This document shows, one piece after another, positions 16,548 to 25,423 of a stretch of 48,864 nucleotides of DNA. Below the pieces are notes generated by a model. It was not told where the DNA came from. It saw only the letters and a program-made list of their open reading frames with translations, and did not search any database. Origin of the DNA: Altibacter sp. (GTDB lineage Bacteria > Bacteroidota > Bacteroidia > Flavobacteriales > Flavobacteriaceae); contig NZ_JAIOHK010000012.1 of NCBI RefSeq assembly GCF_019913785.1, positions 1 through 48,864 of the forward strand, in the 5' to 3' direction. The stretch's first letter is position 1, and every line of letters begins with the position of its first letter. The translations under genes were made by a program, and so were the position numbers.

Positions 16548-17930
16548 ATGAAACATCTTAACACTTTTTTAGTTGCTACACTTTTGCTTTTAGGAGTTGG
16601 AGTAGCTAACGCACAAGACGAAAACAATCCTTGGGCAATCGAGGTTGGTGCAAACGCTGTTGACACTTTCCCAGTAGGTCTAAGAGATGGTCAAACAGAC
16701 TCTGATGCACTCAACGGAGACCTTTTTGAAGAATTTTATAATGTAAACGATCACTGGAATATTATTCCATCTGTTTCAAAAGTATCTATCGGTAGATACA
16801 TTGGTAGTGGATTCACATTCGCTGCGGTTGGAACCGTGAATAAAATTGAAACAATGGGTGATGTACCTGTTGATGATTTATCATACATTGGTGTAGACGG
16901 TGAAATTAAGTACAGCTTCAGAGACTTGCTTGGTGGTAGCTGGTTAGATCCATCTATTGGTATAGGTGGTGGTTACACTTGGATTGATGATATCGGATTT
17001 GGTACTGCCAATGGTCTTGTATCTGTTCGTATTTGGTTAGCTGAAAACCTTGGCGTTAACTTACAATCTGCTTATAAGCACGCTTTCGAAGATGCATACG
17101 GTGTAAAACACTTCCAGCACTCTGCTGGTGTAGTGTTCAAATTCGGTGGAAAAGATACAGATGGTGACGGAATATTCGATAAGGACGATGAGTGTCCTGA
17201 AACTCCTGGTTTACCAGAATTCAACGGATGTCCTGATACTGACGGTGATGGAATCGAAGATAGAAATGACGCTTGTCCTAACACTCCTGGTTTAGCTGAG
17301 TTTAACGGATGTCCTGATACCGACGGTGACGGAATCCCAGATCCTCAAGATGCTTGTCCTACAGTTCCTGGTCTTGCCTCTTTGAATGGTTGTCCTGATG
17401 CGGACGGTGATGGTATTACCGATGCTGAAGATGCTTGTCCTAACGAAGCTGGTCCAAAATCTAACAACGGATGTCCTTACCAAGATAGAGATGGTGACGG
17501 TGTTCTTGACAAAGACGATCAGTGTCCAGATGTTCCTGGTACTGTTGCTAACAAAGGTTGTCCTGAAGTAACTGTTGAAATTATCCAACAATTGAATGAC
17601 TACTCTAAAACAGTATTGTTCGATCTAGGTAAATCTACAATTCGTCAAGAATCGTACGCTGTTCTTCAAAACATCGCGAACATCATGAAGGAATATCCTA
17701 ATGCTGATTTCGTAATTGAAGGTCACACAGATAGTCAAGGTAGTGATAAAACAAACCAAAAACTTTCTGATGATAGAGCTGCTTCTGTAAGAAACTATCT
17801 TACTACCATTGGTATGGATGCTAGCAGATTGTCTTCAATTGGTTATGGTGAGTCAAGACCTATCGCAACCAATGCTACTAAAGCAGGTAGACAACAAAAC
17901 AGACGTGTTGAAATTTCTTTGAAGAAATAA
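16548..17930 (+). CDS. OmpA-family outer-membrane protein with TSP3 repeats
   Basis: This is a 460-residue outer-membrane protein. A signal peptide of about 22 residues ends ANA|QD. Residues of about 25-200 are strand-rich and probably form a beta-barrel. Residues of about 202-340 contain five or six calcium-binding thrombospondin type 3 repeats ([15 protein letters not shown] and relatives, each with paired Cys). The C-terminal OmpA domain (about 345-460) has [33 protein letters not shown] and RRVEISLKK, and binds peptidoglycan. Codon choice (GGT, GCT, AAC, ATC) is more biased than in its neighbours, suggesting high expression, as does the strong promoter. A terminator follows. Confidence 0.95.
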   Translation: MKHLNTFLVATLLLLGVGVANAQDENNPWAIEVGANAVDTFPVGLRDGQTDSDALNGDLFEEFYNVNDHWNIIPSVSKVSIGRYIGSGFTFAAVGTVNKIETMGDVPVDDLSYIGVDGEIKYSFRDLLGGSWLDPSIGIGGGYTWIDDIGFGTANGLVSVRIWLAENLGVNLQSAYKHAFEDAYGVKHFQHSAGVVFKFGGKDTDGDGIFDKDDECPETPGLPEFNGCPDTDGDGIEDRNDACPNTPGLAEFNGCPDTDGDGIPDPQDACPTVPGLASLNGCPDADGDGITDAEDACPNEAGPKSNNGCPYQDRDGDGVLDKDDQCPDVPGTVANKGCPEVTVEIIQQLNDYSKTVLFDLGKSTIRQESYAVLQNIANIMKEYPNADFVIEGHTDSQGSDKTNQKLSDDRAASVRNYLTTIGMDASRLSSIGYGESRPIATNATKAGRQQNRRVEISLKK

Positions 17931-17956
17931 GTAAACACCTTAATAAAATAGTAAGA

Positions 17957-17985
17957 AACGCCTCCATAAACGGAGGCGTTTTTTT
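17957..17985 (+). terminator. Terminator after the ompA-like gene
   Basis: AACGCCTCC pairs with GGAGGCGTT (9 bp) and is followed by a T run. It lies 27 bp after the stop and 12 bp before the next gene, so it separates the two transcripts. Confidence 0.9.
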
Positions 17986-17996
17986 ATTTTAGTGGT

Positions 17997-20729
17997 ATGC
18001 TAACATTTCTGGAAGAGACCCTGCAATCCATTAAAAGAAATCACTCCAATTTTTCTGAACTTACCCTTATTCTGCCCAGTAAACGCGCCTGTGGATTTTT
18101 ACTGAATTACCTTCGCAAATCAAGTATTACAACCTCCTTCGCTCCCAAAATATATAGTGTTGAAGAGTTTATAGAGACACTCTCCGATTTAAAGATTATT
18201 TCAACTACCGAAATGCTTTTTAAAAGCTATGAGGCCTATCTAAACACCCATAGTATTTCAGAAAAGGAAGATTTTGAAACCTATACAACCTGGGCCACTA
18301 CGCTCTTAAACGACTTTAACGAGATAGACCGGTATCTGGTAGAACCAACTGCCTTCTTCAGTTATTTAGGTAGCATTAAAGCACTTGAAAAGTGGAACGT
18401 CAAAGAACAGGATAAAACCGATCTAATCGAGCGATATTTACAATTCTGGGAACAACTTCCCGAGTTTTATGAAAACCTAAAAGAATTACTTATAACAGCC
18501 GGTGAGGGCTACCAAGGCCTTGTCTATAGGAAAGCTTCAGAAGATATCGAACACTACATCCAGCAGCACGGAAACAGCAAACACCTGTTTATTGGTTTTA
18601 ATGCTTTAAACAATGCCGAACAACATATTTTTCAGGAATTATTAGAAACAGGAAATACCGAAATCTATTGGGATACCGATTCCTATTTCTACCTCGACAA
18701 AAAACACAGTGCCTCCCTTTTTTTTAGAAATTATACCAGCAATTGGCCCTACTATAGAAAAAATCCTCAATTAAGGCTTTCTTCTCATTTTGAGACCGAA
18801 AAATCATTTCAATTTGTTGAAGTCCAAAAGAATATCGGGCAGGCAAAGTATCTGGGATCTTTACTTTCTCAATATTCTCCTGAACAGCTGGACAAAACAG
18901 CCATCGTTTTGGCCGACGAAAAATTATTGCTGCCGGTGTTAACTTCGTTGCCTCAAAATATCCAACAAGTGAACATCACAATGGGTGTCTCTCTAAAAAC
19001 CTTCCCGGCGGCCATTTTCTTTGAAACCCTACTTCACTTCCATCAAAAACCCTCGAATAGCCTTTACTATCAGGAGGTATTGGCTATTTTAAATCATCCA
19101 CTGGCCAGTTTTATAATAGAAAGTCCGCAGGAAATCACTTCAAAAATAGTAGCGCGGAATAGCGCCTATCTATCTCTCGAGCAACTAGAAGAATTAGCCG
19201 GAGCGGCCAATATGGAATACATTCAATTACTATTTGGTAATTGGAAAAATAATAGTGTAATAGCCTTAACATCTTGCATCAAATTATTATTAAAGGCGAA
19301 AGAACAAGCTCCACAAAACGCTATAGACCGAATTGTTCTGTTCAAATTGTATTCGGTATTTATACAAATTCACGCCCTGAACGGTAAATACGCCCACTTA
19401 AAAACCATCAAAACCATCCATGGACTCTTTGTTGAACTTATTTCGACCACTTCACTCGATTTTGAAGGAGACGCTTATCATGGGCTTCAGATTATGGGAA
19501 TTTTAGAAACAAGAGTGTTGGACTTTGAAAATATTATCATGCTGTCCGTAAATGAAGGCATTATCCCTGCCGGTAAATCAAATGCTTCCTTTATCACCTA
19601 CGATTTGAAACAACAATTCAAGCTGCCCTCCTATTACGAAAAAGACGCCATTTACACCTATCATTTTTACCGCCTTTTACATCGTGCAAAAAATATAACG
19701 CTCGTTTACAACGCCCACGCCGAAGGGCTCAATACAGGAGAAAAAAGCCGATTTCTACTACAACTGGAAATAGAAAATCACCCCAAACATACTATAAAGC
19801 ACCTGGTTGTAAGTCCGCCGGTTTCTTCCCTGTCTAAAACGCTTAAAACCGTCGAAAAAACCGAAGCGGTCATGGTGCGTCTTCGTGAGATTGCCGGAAA
19901 AGGCTTTTCGCCCTCCGCCTTGACCAATTATATTCGCAATCCGTTGGACTTCTATTATCAAAAAATTCTCAGAATAAATGAATTTCAAGAAGTGGAGGAA
20001 ACAGTGGCTTATAACACATTGGGAACCATCGTTCACGACACCCTTCAGGAATTCTATGAGCCATGGGAGGGCACTTTTTTAACGGTGGAACTCCTTCAGA
20101 ACAGAAAAGCTCAAATTGACACCGAAGTAAGGCGACAGTTTAAAAAAACTTTTAAAGAGGGTGATTTTACCAAAGGGAAAAACCTCATCGTATTTGAAGT
20201 GGCCAAGCGGTATATTTCAAATTTTATAGCCCGTGAAATTGCCGAAGTCAAAGCAGGTAACCAGATTAAAATCCTACAGGTTGAAAGTGAATTAAAAACC
20301 GAAATAGCCATACCAGAAATCAATTTTCCTGTACATATTGGCGGTAAGGTGGACCGGGTAGATGAATTTAATGGGATGCTACGGATTATTGACTATAAAA
20401 CCGGCATGGTGAAGCAAGGCGAATTGGAAGTGGTAGATTGGGAACCCATCACCCAAGATTACAAGTACAGCAAAGCGTTTCAGGTACTTGCCTATGCACT
20501 TATGATAAACCATACCAATCCCATTGTAAAAGCCGAAGCTGGGATATTTTCCTTTAAAAACCTCAACAGTGGCTTTTTAAAATTCGGAACAAAGGAAAAG
20601 CCGGGAAGCCGCACAAAAGACCAATTGATAACACAGGAAACCCTCGCCTTGTTTATTTCTGAACTGAAAAAATTAATCGTCGAAATCTGTAACCCGGAAC
20701 TACCATTTACCGAAAAAGAAATTGAATAA
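17997..20729 (+). CDS. AddB-like PD-(D/E)XK nuclease subunit
   Basis: This 910-residue protein is the likely partner of the AddA-like helicase. The N-terminal region has a degenerate ATP-binding loop (LILPSKRACG, no GKT), so helicase activity there is unlikely. The C-terminal nuclease domain keeps the catalytic pattern: GKVDRVDEFNG near 783, Asp799-Tyr-Lys in IDYKTG, and KAFQVLAYAL. The segment SPSALTNYIRNPLDFYYQ matches where AddB has the first Cys of its iron-sulfur staple, but here the residue is Asn and no Cys triad follows. The cluster is therefore probably absent. The downstream hydrolase gene starts 1 bp after the stop. Confidence 0.88.
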   Translation: MLTFLEETLQSIKRNHSNFSELTLILPSKRACGFLLNYLRKSSITTSFAPKIYSVEEFIETLSDLKIISTTEMLFKSYEAYLNTHSISEKEDFETYTTWATTLLNDFNEIDRYLVEPTAFFSYLGSIKALEKWNVKEQDKTDLIERYLQFWEQLPEFYENLKELLITAGEGYQGLVYRKASEDIEHYIQQHGNSKHLFIGFNALNNAEQHIFQELLETGNTEIYWDTDSYFYLDKKHSASLFFRNYTSNWPYYRKNPQLRLSSHFETEKSFQFVEVQKNIGQAKYLGSLLSQYSPEQLDKTAIVLADEKLLLPVLTSLPQNIQQVNITMGVSLKTFPAAIFFETLLHFHQKPSNSLYYQEVLAILNHPLASFIIESPQEITSKIVARNSAYLSLEQLEELAGAANMEYIQLLFGNWKNNSVIALTSCIKLLLKAKEQAPQNAIDRIVLFKLYSVFIQIHALNGKYAHLKTIKTIHGLFVELISTTSLDFEGDAYHGLQIMGILETRVLDFENIIMLSVNEGIIPAGKSNASFITYDLKQQFKLPSYYEKDAIYTYHFYRLLHRAKNITLVYNAHAEGLNTGEKSRFLLQLEIENHPKHTIKHLVVSPPVSSLSKTLKTVEKTEAVMVRLREIAGKGFSPSALTNYIRNPLDFYYQKILRINEFQEVEETVAYNTLGTIVHDTLQEFYEPWEGTFLTVELLQNRKAQIDTEVRRQFKKTFKEGDFTKGKNLIVFEVAKRYISNFIAREIAEVKAGNQIKILQVESELKTEIAIPEINFPVHIGGKVDRVDEFNGMLRIIDYKTGMVKQGELEVVDWEPITQDYKYSKAFQVLAYALMINHTNPIVKAEAGIFSFKNLNSGFLKFGTKEKPGSRTKDQLITQETLALFISELKKLIVEICNPELPFTEKEIE

Positions 20730-20730
20730 G

Positions 20731-21555
20731 ATGCGCATTAAAAAGAATCGAATACTAAAAGCTGAAAGGAAAAAACCGATACTCTATGACCTGTATCAAA
20801 ATGACGCCTTGGACGCAAAGCATGTGATCCTTTTTTGCCATGGTTATAAGGGCTTTAAAGATTGGGGCGCCTGGCATCTCGTTGCCGAAGCATTTGCTGA
20901 AGCGGGATACAGTTTTTTGAAATTTAATTTCTCCCATAATGGAGGAACGGTTGACCAACCCATCGACTTTCCCGATTTGGAAGCCTTCGCTCAAAATAAT
21001 TTTTCCAAAGAACTAGATGATCTGGAGCGAGTTCTAGCTTTTGTTACGAACGAATTACACCCCGACTCCATAAGTGTAGTTGCCCATAGTCGTGGCAGTG
21101 GTATTGCACTAATTAAAACCGAAGAAGATTCCCGAATTAAAAACGTAATTACATGGGCCGGTGTATGCGACTATAAAATATTCTTTCATGAAGGGACTGA
21201 AACATTTCAGCAATGGAAGAAGACAGGACGCACCTTCGTTGAAAACACAAGAACCAAACAACGCATGCCTCACGATTGGCAATTTTATGAAGATTTTAAA
21301 GCGCATGAAGACCGTTTGACCATCCATCGTGCTGTAAAAAATCTAGACAAACCCCTACTTATTGTTCATGGAAGTGAAGATGCTACTATTCCGGTAAATG
21401 TGTCGCAACTACTCCATAGTTGGAATCCAACTAGTGAATTGGTTATTTTGGAGGGAGCCGACCATGTTTTTGGAGCATCTCACCCTTGGGAAAATGATGA
21501 GCTCCCCACCGATTTACGAAAGGCGGTAACGGCTTCCCTAAACTTCTTGAAATAA
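20731..21555 (+). CDS. Alpha/beta hydrolase
   Basis: I use the ATG at 20731 (MRIKKNRILKAERKKP), which gives 274 residues. An earlier TTG at 20722 overlaps the previous gene. The fold is indicated by HVILFCHGYKGFKDWG (oxyanion-hole strand), the nucleophile elbow AHSRGSG with Ser120, the acid Asp217 in GSEDATIP and the base His245 in GADHVFG. This is a complete catalytic triad in the usual order. No signal peptide is seen, so it is cytoplasmic, and the substrate is unknown. It probably shares a transcript with the AddB-like gene. A perfect 10-bp palindrome follows the stop. Confidence 0.9.
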   Translation: MRIKKNRILKAERKKPILYDLYQNDALDAKHVILFCHGYKGFKDWGAWHLVAEAFAEAGYSFLKFNFSHNGGTVDQPIDFPDLEAFAQNNFSKELDDLERVLAFVTNELHPDSISVVAHSRGSGIALIKTEEDSRIKNVITWAGVCDYKIFFHEGTETFQQWKKTGRTFVENTRTKQRMPHDWQFYEDFKAHEDRLTIHRAVKNLDKPLLIVHGSEDATIPVNVSQLLHSWNPTSELVILEGADHVFGASHPWENDELPTDLRKAVTASLNFLK

Positions 21556-21580
21556 AAAATCCGTACTTCCGTACGGATTT
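21554..21580 (-). terminator. Distal terminator of the tRNA-Ala unit (palindrome shared with the hydrolase gene)
   Basis: AAATCCGTAC pairs with GTACGGATTT around TTCC. On the minus strand it is followed by a T run, so it would end transcripts coming from tRNA-Ala and the repeats. On the plus strand only three T residues follow, giving a weaker stop for the hydrolase gene. Confidence 0.75.
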
Positions 21581-21592
21581 CCTGCTTGATGA

Positions 21593-21795
21593 GGAGAATA
21601 TCGGAGTCCCTGCGGCTTTCGCTCAGGATGAACTTCTCCTCCTGCTTTTTTGTAAACAAAAAAAGCAATGCGAAAGCATTGCTTCTTCTCCTGTGGAGAA
21701 TATCGGAGTCCCTGCGGCTTTCGCTCAGGATAAACTTCTCCTCCTGTTTTTTTGTAAACAAAAAAAGCAATGCTTTCGCATTGCTTCTTCTCCTG

Positions 21796-21796
<1 letters not shown>
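21593..21796 (-). repeat. Two 102-bp tandem repeats carrying the 3' end of tRNA-Ala
   Basis: Units are 21593-21694 and 21695-21796, differing at only six positions. Each starts (plus strand) with GGAGAATATCGGAGTC, identical to the last 16 bases of the tRNA-Ala gene at 21797-21812. Each then holds a TCCTGAGCGAAAGCCGCAGG-like element (minus strand), a Lys-tRNA-unrelated A/T palindrome around TGTAAACA, and a hairpin GCAATGC/GCATTGC followed by T residues on the minus strand. The loop is GAAA in one unit and TTTC in the other. A transcript through the tRNA would meet these terminator-like hairpins. Confidence 0.9.
21761..21785 (-). terminator. First terminator downstream of tRNA-Ala
   Basis: On the minus strand AGCAATGC GAAA GCATTGCT is followed by a run of T residues, 11 bases past the tRNA 3' end. 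It is the likely primary stop for the tRNA transcript. Confidence 0.75.
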
Positions 21797-21869
<73 letters not shown>

Positions 21870-21899
21870 TGACAAATAATGCTGCGAATATATAAAAAA

Positions 21900-22694
21900 T
21901 TATTCTTGTACAGGTAAAACCAACAAAGGTTTACTGGTGTGAAATTCACGCTTCATGATTTCATTTTTCTCCCATAACTTCTTAAAGAAACCTCTTCTTC
22001 TTCGAACCACACAAAGCATATCGGGGTGAAAGTGTTGAAAATGTTCTAAAACCGCTTGAAAGGTTGTCGCGTTTTCCGCAACAGTATACGATGTTTGCAA
22101 TGCCTTTAGGTTTTCTGTCACCTGCATTAATTCTTCGGTGCTTTCGGGAGTTTCTACATGTAACATATGAACCTGTGTCTGAAAATAATTCACGAACTTA
22201 TGTACAGGCTCTAACATATAATCCTTTTCAAAGTTCCCGTTCTTAAATGCCATAAGCATGGTCTTAGGTTCCGAAAAAACAGCCCCTTCAGGAACCACAA
22301 GTATTGGGATATTGGTGTGTTTGAGCAATTTGCCGGACGTTTTTCCTAAAAAAACTTCTTCTTTGATAGAATTACTGCGAGGTGCTAACACCATAAGGTC
22401 AATAGGTACTTGCTTATTCACCCGGTTAATGCCTTCCAAAACTTCTCCCTTGATAGGATGAGCGATCACCGAAACTCCCTTGTGATCGACCTTTGAAACT
22501 ACTTCATCCAAATGCTGCTCCGTCTCCTCTTTTAAAATCGCATTTACTTTTGACAGGCCCGCCACCTTAGACAATTCTTGAAAGACCGAAACAACATATA
22601 CATTTGCATCTATTGCCTTTGCAAGGTCGATGGCGTATTGTAAATTACTACCCGAATTTTCTGATGACCCAACAGGAACTAATATATTCTTCAT
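21900..22694 (-). CDS. Universal stress protein (two-domain)
   Basis: This 264-residue cytoplasmic protein has two tandem Usp folds. The first starts MKNILVPVGSSENSGSNLQY (strand 1 with the characteristic PVG/S turn) and ends near FLGKTSGKLLKHTNIPILVV, the usual site of the G-x2-G-x9-G(S/T) nucleotide motif. Here that motif is imperfect. The second starts near KTMLMAFKNG and ends KREFHTSKPLLVLPV, with no clear ATP motif. Such proteins accumulate under stress and bind nucleotides or act structurally. It is transcribed away from the divergent acetyltransferase gene. Confidence 0.88.
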   Translation of the reverse strand: MKNILVPVGSSENSGSNLQYAIDLAKAIDANVYVVSVFQELSKVAGLSKVNAILKEETEQHLDEVVSKVDHKGVSVIAHPIKGEVLEGINRVNKQVPIDLMVLAPRSNSIKEEVFLGKTSGKLLKHTNIPILVVPEGAVFSEPKTMLMAFKNGNFEKDYMLEPVHKFVNYFQTQVHMLHVETPESTEELMQVTENLKALQTSYTVAENATTFQAVLEHFQHFHPDMLCVVRRRRGFFKKLWEKNEIMKREFHTSKPLLVLPVQE

Positions 22695-22769
22695 CGCTAT
22701 TAAAATTCTTTTATCTTTAATTCTGAGCTGCTACCGTAGGTAAACAGCTGCAAAATTAATTCATTCTAT

Positions 22770-23279
22770 ATGATTCGGCACGCGAAACCTTCAGAAATTG
22801 AGAAAATTATAACAATTACTCGTGCCTGTGCGGCTAAAATGATTGCTGCGTCCATTTTCCAATGGAATGAGCACTATCCCAATGCCGATGCCTTTCAGAA
22901 AGATCTCGCCAAAAATGAATTGTATGTTTTAGAAAAGGCCGAAACTATTTTGGGGTGTATTGTAATTTCTACCGAAAAGGACAAAGAGTACGATAAGGTT
23001 ACTTGGCTGACAGAGGATACGAATCATTACTATATTCACAGGTTGGCCATTGACCCGATGTTTCAAGGGCAAGGCTGCGCAAGAAAGCTTATGGACTTTG
23101 CCGAAGCACTCGCTCTAAAAAACAAAATCACCTCTATTCGTTTAGACACCTTCAGTAAAAATATTCGCAATCAACGGTTTTATGAGGCGCGTGGTTATCA
23201 ACGCCTTGGAAACATTTATTTCCCCAAACAGAGTGAGCATCCTTTTTACTGTTATGAGTTGCTGCTTCCCCCATCCTGA
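22770..23279 (+). CDS. GNAT family N-acetyltransferase
   Basis: This is a 169-residue acetyl-CoA dependent transferase. The acetyl-CoA binding core is IHRLAIDPMFQGQGCARKLM (about residues 90-109), with the Q/R-x-x-G-x-G/A pyrophosphate loop as QGQGCA. Motif B follows as RFYEARGYQRLGNIYF, where Tyr is the usual general acid. The acceptor substrate cannot be told from sequence. The layout resembles small-molecule or amino-group acetyltransferases more than RimI. The gene is followed by a 91-bp gap and the MATE exporter, which may hint at detoxification, though that is weak. Confidence 0.9.
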   Translation: MIRHAKPSEIEKIITITRACAAKMIAASIFQWNEHYPNADAFQKDLAKNELYVLEKAETILGCIVISTEKDKEYDKVTWLTEDTNHYYIHRLAIDPMFQGQGCARKLMDFAEALALKNKITSIRLDTFSKNIRNQRFYEARGYQRLGNIYFPKQSEHPFYCYELLLPPS

Positions 23280-23352
23280 TTGCAATAAATCCCCCTTACA
23301 ATAAGATTGATTAAACCAATCTGTTTTAGTCGTTTTAAGAACCAAGAATCTC

Positions 23353-23360
23353 TATTTTTG
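23353..23360 (+). promoter_or_regulatory. Candidate -7 box for the MATE gene
   Basis: TATTTTTG lies 10 bases before the MATE ATG, giving an almost leaderless transcript if used. A -33 TTG at normal spacing was not evident. Confidence 0.35.
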
Positions 23361-23370
23361 TGCTATTCCA

Positions 23371-24705
23371 ATGGAGAAAACAAACATTTCCTTTAAGCGC
23401 ATTCAACAACTCGCCATTCCTGCTGTTCTCGCGGGTATTGCAGAGCCGGTACTTTCCAGTACCGATGCCGCAATCGTTGGAAACATTCCCGAGTTTGGCA
23501 CCGAGGCATTGGCCGCTGTGGGTATTGTAGGCTCCTTCCTCTCCATGCTCATATGGATTCTAGCACAAAGTAAAAGCGCGATTTCGGCCATCGTATCCCA
23601 AAATCTGGGCGCGGGGAAATTGAGCGATCTACAAAACTTTCCTGCCCAAGCCATCTATTTCAATATCGCACTTAGTTTTATCGTATTATTTTCCACCTAT
23701 TTTTTTGTGGAAGAGATTTTTGCCTTATTGAATGCCGACGGTTTAATATTACAGTACAGTATAGACTATTACAATATTCGCGTTTGGGGGTTTCCTTTAA
23801 CACTCTTCACCTTTGCAGTTTTTGGACTTTTCAGAGGCTTACAAAATACCTTTTGGCCAATGATTATCGCAACTTCTGGAGCCGTATTAAACATAGGTTT
23901 GGATTTTGCCCTAGTGTACGGAGTTGACAACTATATTCCTGCGATGGGAATTGAAGGAGCAGCCTGGGCAAGTTTGATTTCCCAAATTATCATGGCGTTA
24001 TTGGCGCTCCTTTTCCTTTTGAAAAAAACAGAAGTGAGTCTCCGTTTACGATTCCCGCTACACCCCGAAATAAAACGCCTGGTAACAATGTGTGTCAACC
24101 TATTTGTAAGATCACTTGCATTAAACATTGCTTTAATGCTTGCCGTTCGAGAAGCAACCGGGCTGGGAAAAGAATATATTGCGGCCCACGCCATCGCCAT
24201 TAACGTCTGGCTGTTTACTGCCTTCTTTATAGATGGCTATGGTGCTGCCGGAAACATTCTGGGGGGAAAATTATTGGGAGCCAAAGATTATACAAACCTA
24301 TGGAAGCTCACCAAAAAAGTAAATGTATACAATTTGGGAGTAGCTTTGTTTTTAATTGTTGTCGGTTTGATCTTTTATAAACCCCTCGGACTGTTATTCA
24401 ACAAAGACCCTGAAGTGCTTACCATTTTCTACGGCATGTTCTTTATGGTGCTATTAAGTCAGCCATTCAACGCCATTGCCTTTACATTGGATGCGCTATT
24501 TAAGGGCTTGGGTGAAATGAGCTATCTGCGGAATGTCTTGCTGGGCGCCACCATATTAGGCTTTATTCCTATATTGTATCTCTCTAAATATATGGGTTGG
24601 GGGCTCATCGGTATTTGGGCGGCCATTCTAGTCTGGATAGGCTATCGCGCGGTGGCACTCGTAGTCAAATTCTGGAGAAAATACATCCCATTAGTAGAAA
24701 AATAA
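23371..24705 (+). CDS. MATE family efflux transporter
   Basis: This 444-residue integral membrane protein has about 12 hydrophobic segments in two homologous halves, the hallmark of MATE (NorM/DinF) exporters that expel cationic drugs or metabolites using a sodium or proton gradient. The first half opens IQQLAIPAVLAGIAEPVLSS with the acidic residue of the first helix, then TDAAIVGNI. The second half begins near LFVRSLALNIALMLAV. The sequence resembles the DinF branch. The substrate is unknown. A 32-codon membrane ORF follows 25 bp later. Confidence 0.93.
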   Translation: MEKTNISFKRIQQLAIPAVLAGIAEPVLSSTDAAIVGNIPEFGTEALAAVGIVGSFLSMLIWILAQSKSAISAIVSQNLGAGKLSDLQNFPAQAIYFNIALSFIVLFSTYFFVEEIFALLNADGLILQYSIDYYNIRVWGFPLTLFTFAVFGLFRGLQNTFWPMIIATSGAVLNIGLDFALVYGVDNYIPAMGIEGAAWASLISQIIMALLALLFLLKKTEVSLRLRFPLHPEIKRLVTMCVNLFVRSLALNIALMLAVREATGLGKEYIAAHAIAINVWLFTAFFIDGYGAAGNILGGKLLGAKDYTNLWKLTKKVNVYNLGVALFLIVVGLIFYKPLGLLFNKDPEVLTIFYGMFFMVLLSQPFNAIAFTLDALFKGLGEMSYLRNVLLGATILGFIPILYLSKYMGWGLIGIWAAILVWIGYRAVALVVKFWRKYIPLVEK

Positions 24706-24730
24706 ATACATTTACTCAAAAAATTAAACG

Positions 24731-24829
24731 ATGGATTTTTTGCGTTTTTTAAGTGGAACCGGCCTCTTTCTTATCCTTGGAATTGTACTAATTATTGTGT
24801 TTATCTATAAAAAAATAAAGAAACGCTAG
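24731..24829 (+). CDS. Small single-pass membrane protein, 32 residues
   Basis: This short frame starts ATG and encodes MDFLRFLSGTG, a hydrophobic stretch of about 16 residues (LFLILGIVLIIVFIY), then a very basic tail (KKIKKR). This is the typical make-up of a real bacterial membrane micropeptide with the positive end in the cytoplasm. It lies 25 bp after the MATE gene on the same strand and could be co-transcribed. It has no recognised family. The chance of a random AT-rich frame with this pattern is not negligible, so confidence is moderate. Confidence 0.5.
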   Translation: MDFLRFLSGTGLFLILGIVLIIVFIYKKIKKR

Positions 24830-24921
24830 TGGTCTCCATTTAAAGCTTCACCCAGCACTTAATCGCTCTGAAGTTTTATCACTTTTACAAATACCGTATC
24901 TTTATACCCCAATAAAAATGT

Positions 24922-25371
24922 ATGAGCAATATTCGCATTACCAAGCAATTTTCTTTTGAAACGGGACACGCCCTGTACGGTTATGACGGGAAGTGCCGAA
25001 ATGTCCACGGACATAGCTACCGTCTGTCGGTAACGGTCTTTGGGGAACCAATAAGCGATACATCGCATGTAAAATATGGGATGGTTATTGATTTCAGCGA
25101 CCTAAAAAAAATAGTAAAAGAAGAAATCGTGGATGTGTTTGATCATGCCACGGTCTTCAATAAAAACACCCCACACGTAGAATTGGCTAAGGAGCTCGCA
25201 GACCGTGGGCATAATGTATTATTGGTGAATTATCAACCTACCAGTGAAATGATGGTAATTGATTTTGCTGAAAAAATCAAGGCCCGACTTCCAAATAACA
25301 TCTGGTTACATTCTTTAAGGTTACAAGAAACGGCTACCAGTTATGCCGAATGGTATGCTTCTGAAAATTAA
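24922..25371 (+). CDS. queD: 6-carboxytetrahydropterin synthase / 6-pyruvoyl-tetrahydropterin synthase family
   Basis: The 149-residue enzyme belongs to the PTPS/QueD family. In bacteria the usual role is making 6-carboxytetrahydropterin from dihydroneopterin triphosphate on the way to queuosine in tRNA. Zinc ligands are His16 (FETGHALYG), His29 and His31 (NVHGHSYRL). The catalytic Cys is Cys25 in GKCRNVHG. FDHATVFN and a Glu near the end (LRLQETATSYAEW) complete the active site. The symbol is by family. No queC or queE lies in the window, so a pterin role is not excluded. Confidence 0.88.
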   Translation: MSNIRITKQFSFETGHALYGYDGKCRNVHGHSYRLSVTVFGEPISDTSHVKYGMVIDFSDLKKIVKEEIVDVFDHATVFNKNTPHVELAKELADRGHNVLLVNYQPTSEMMVIDFAEKIKARLPNNIWLHSLRLQETATSYAEWYASEN

Positions 25372-25423
25372 TCCTCTTCGTTGGAGTTGAAACTGATGTT
25401 TCCTTTTTAGTTATCTTTACGCA

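Noticed and set aside
17155-17570. CRISPR-like periodic DNA in the ompA-like gene
   Set aside because: The periodicity comes from the thrombospondin type 3 repeats in the protein, with no conserved direct repeat and spacer pattern.
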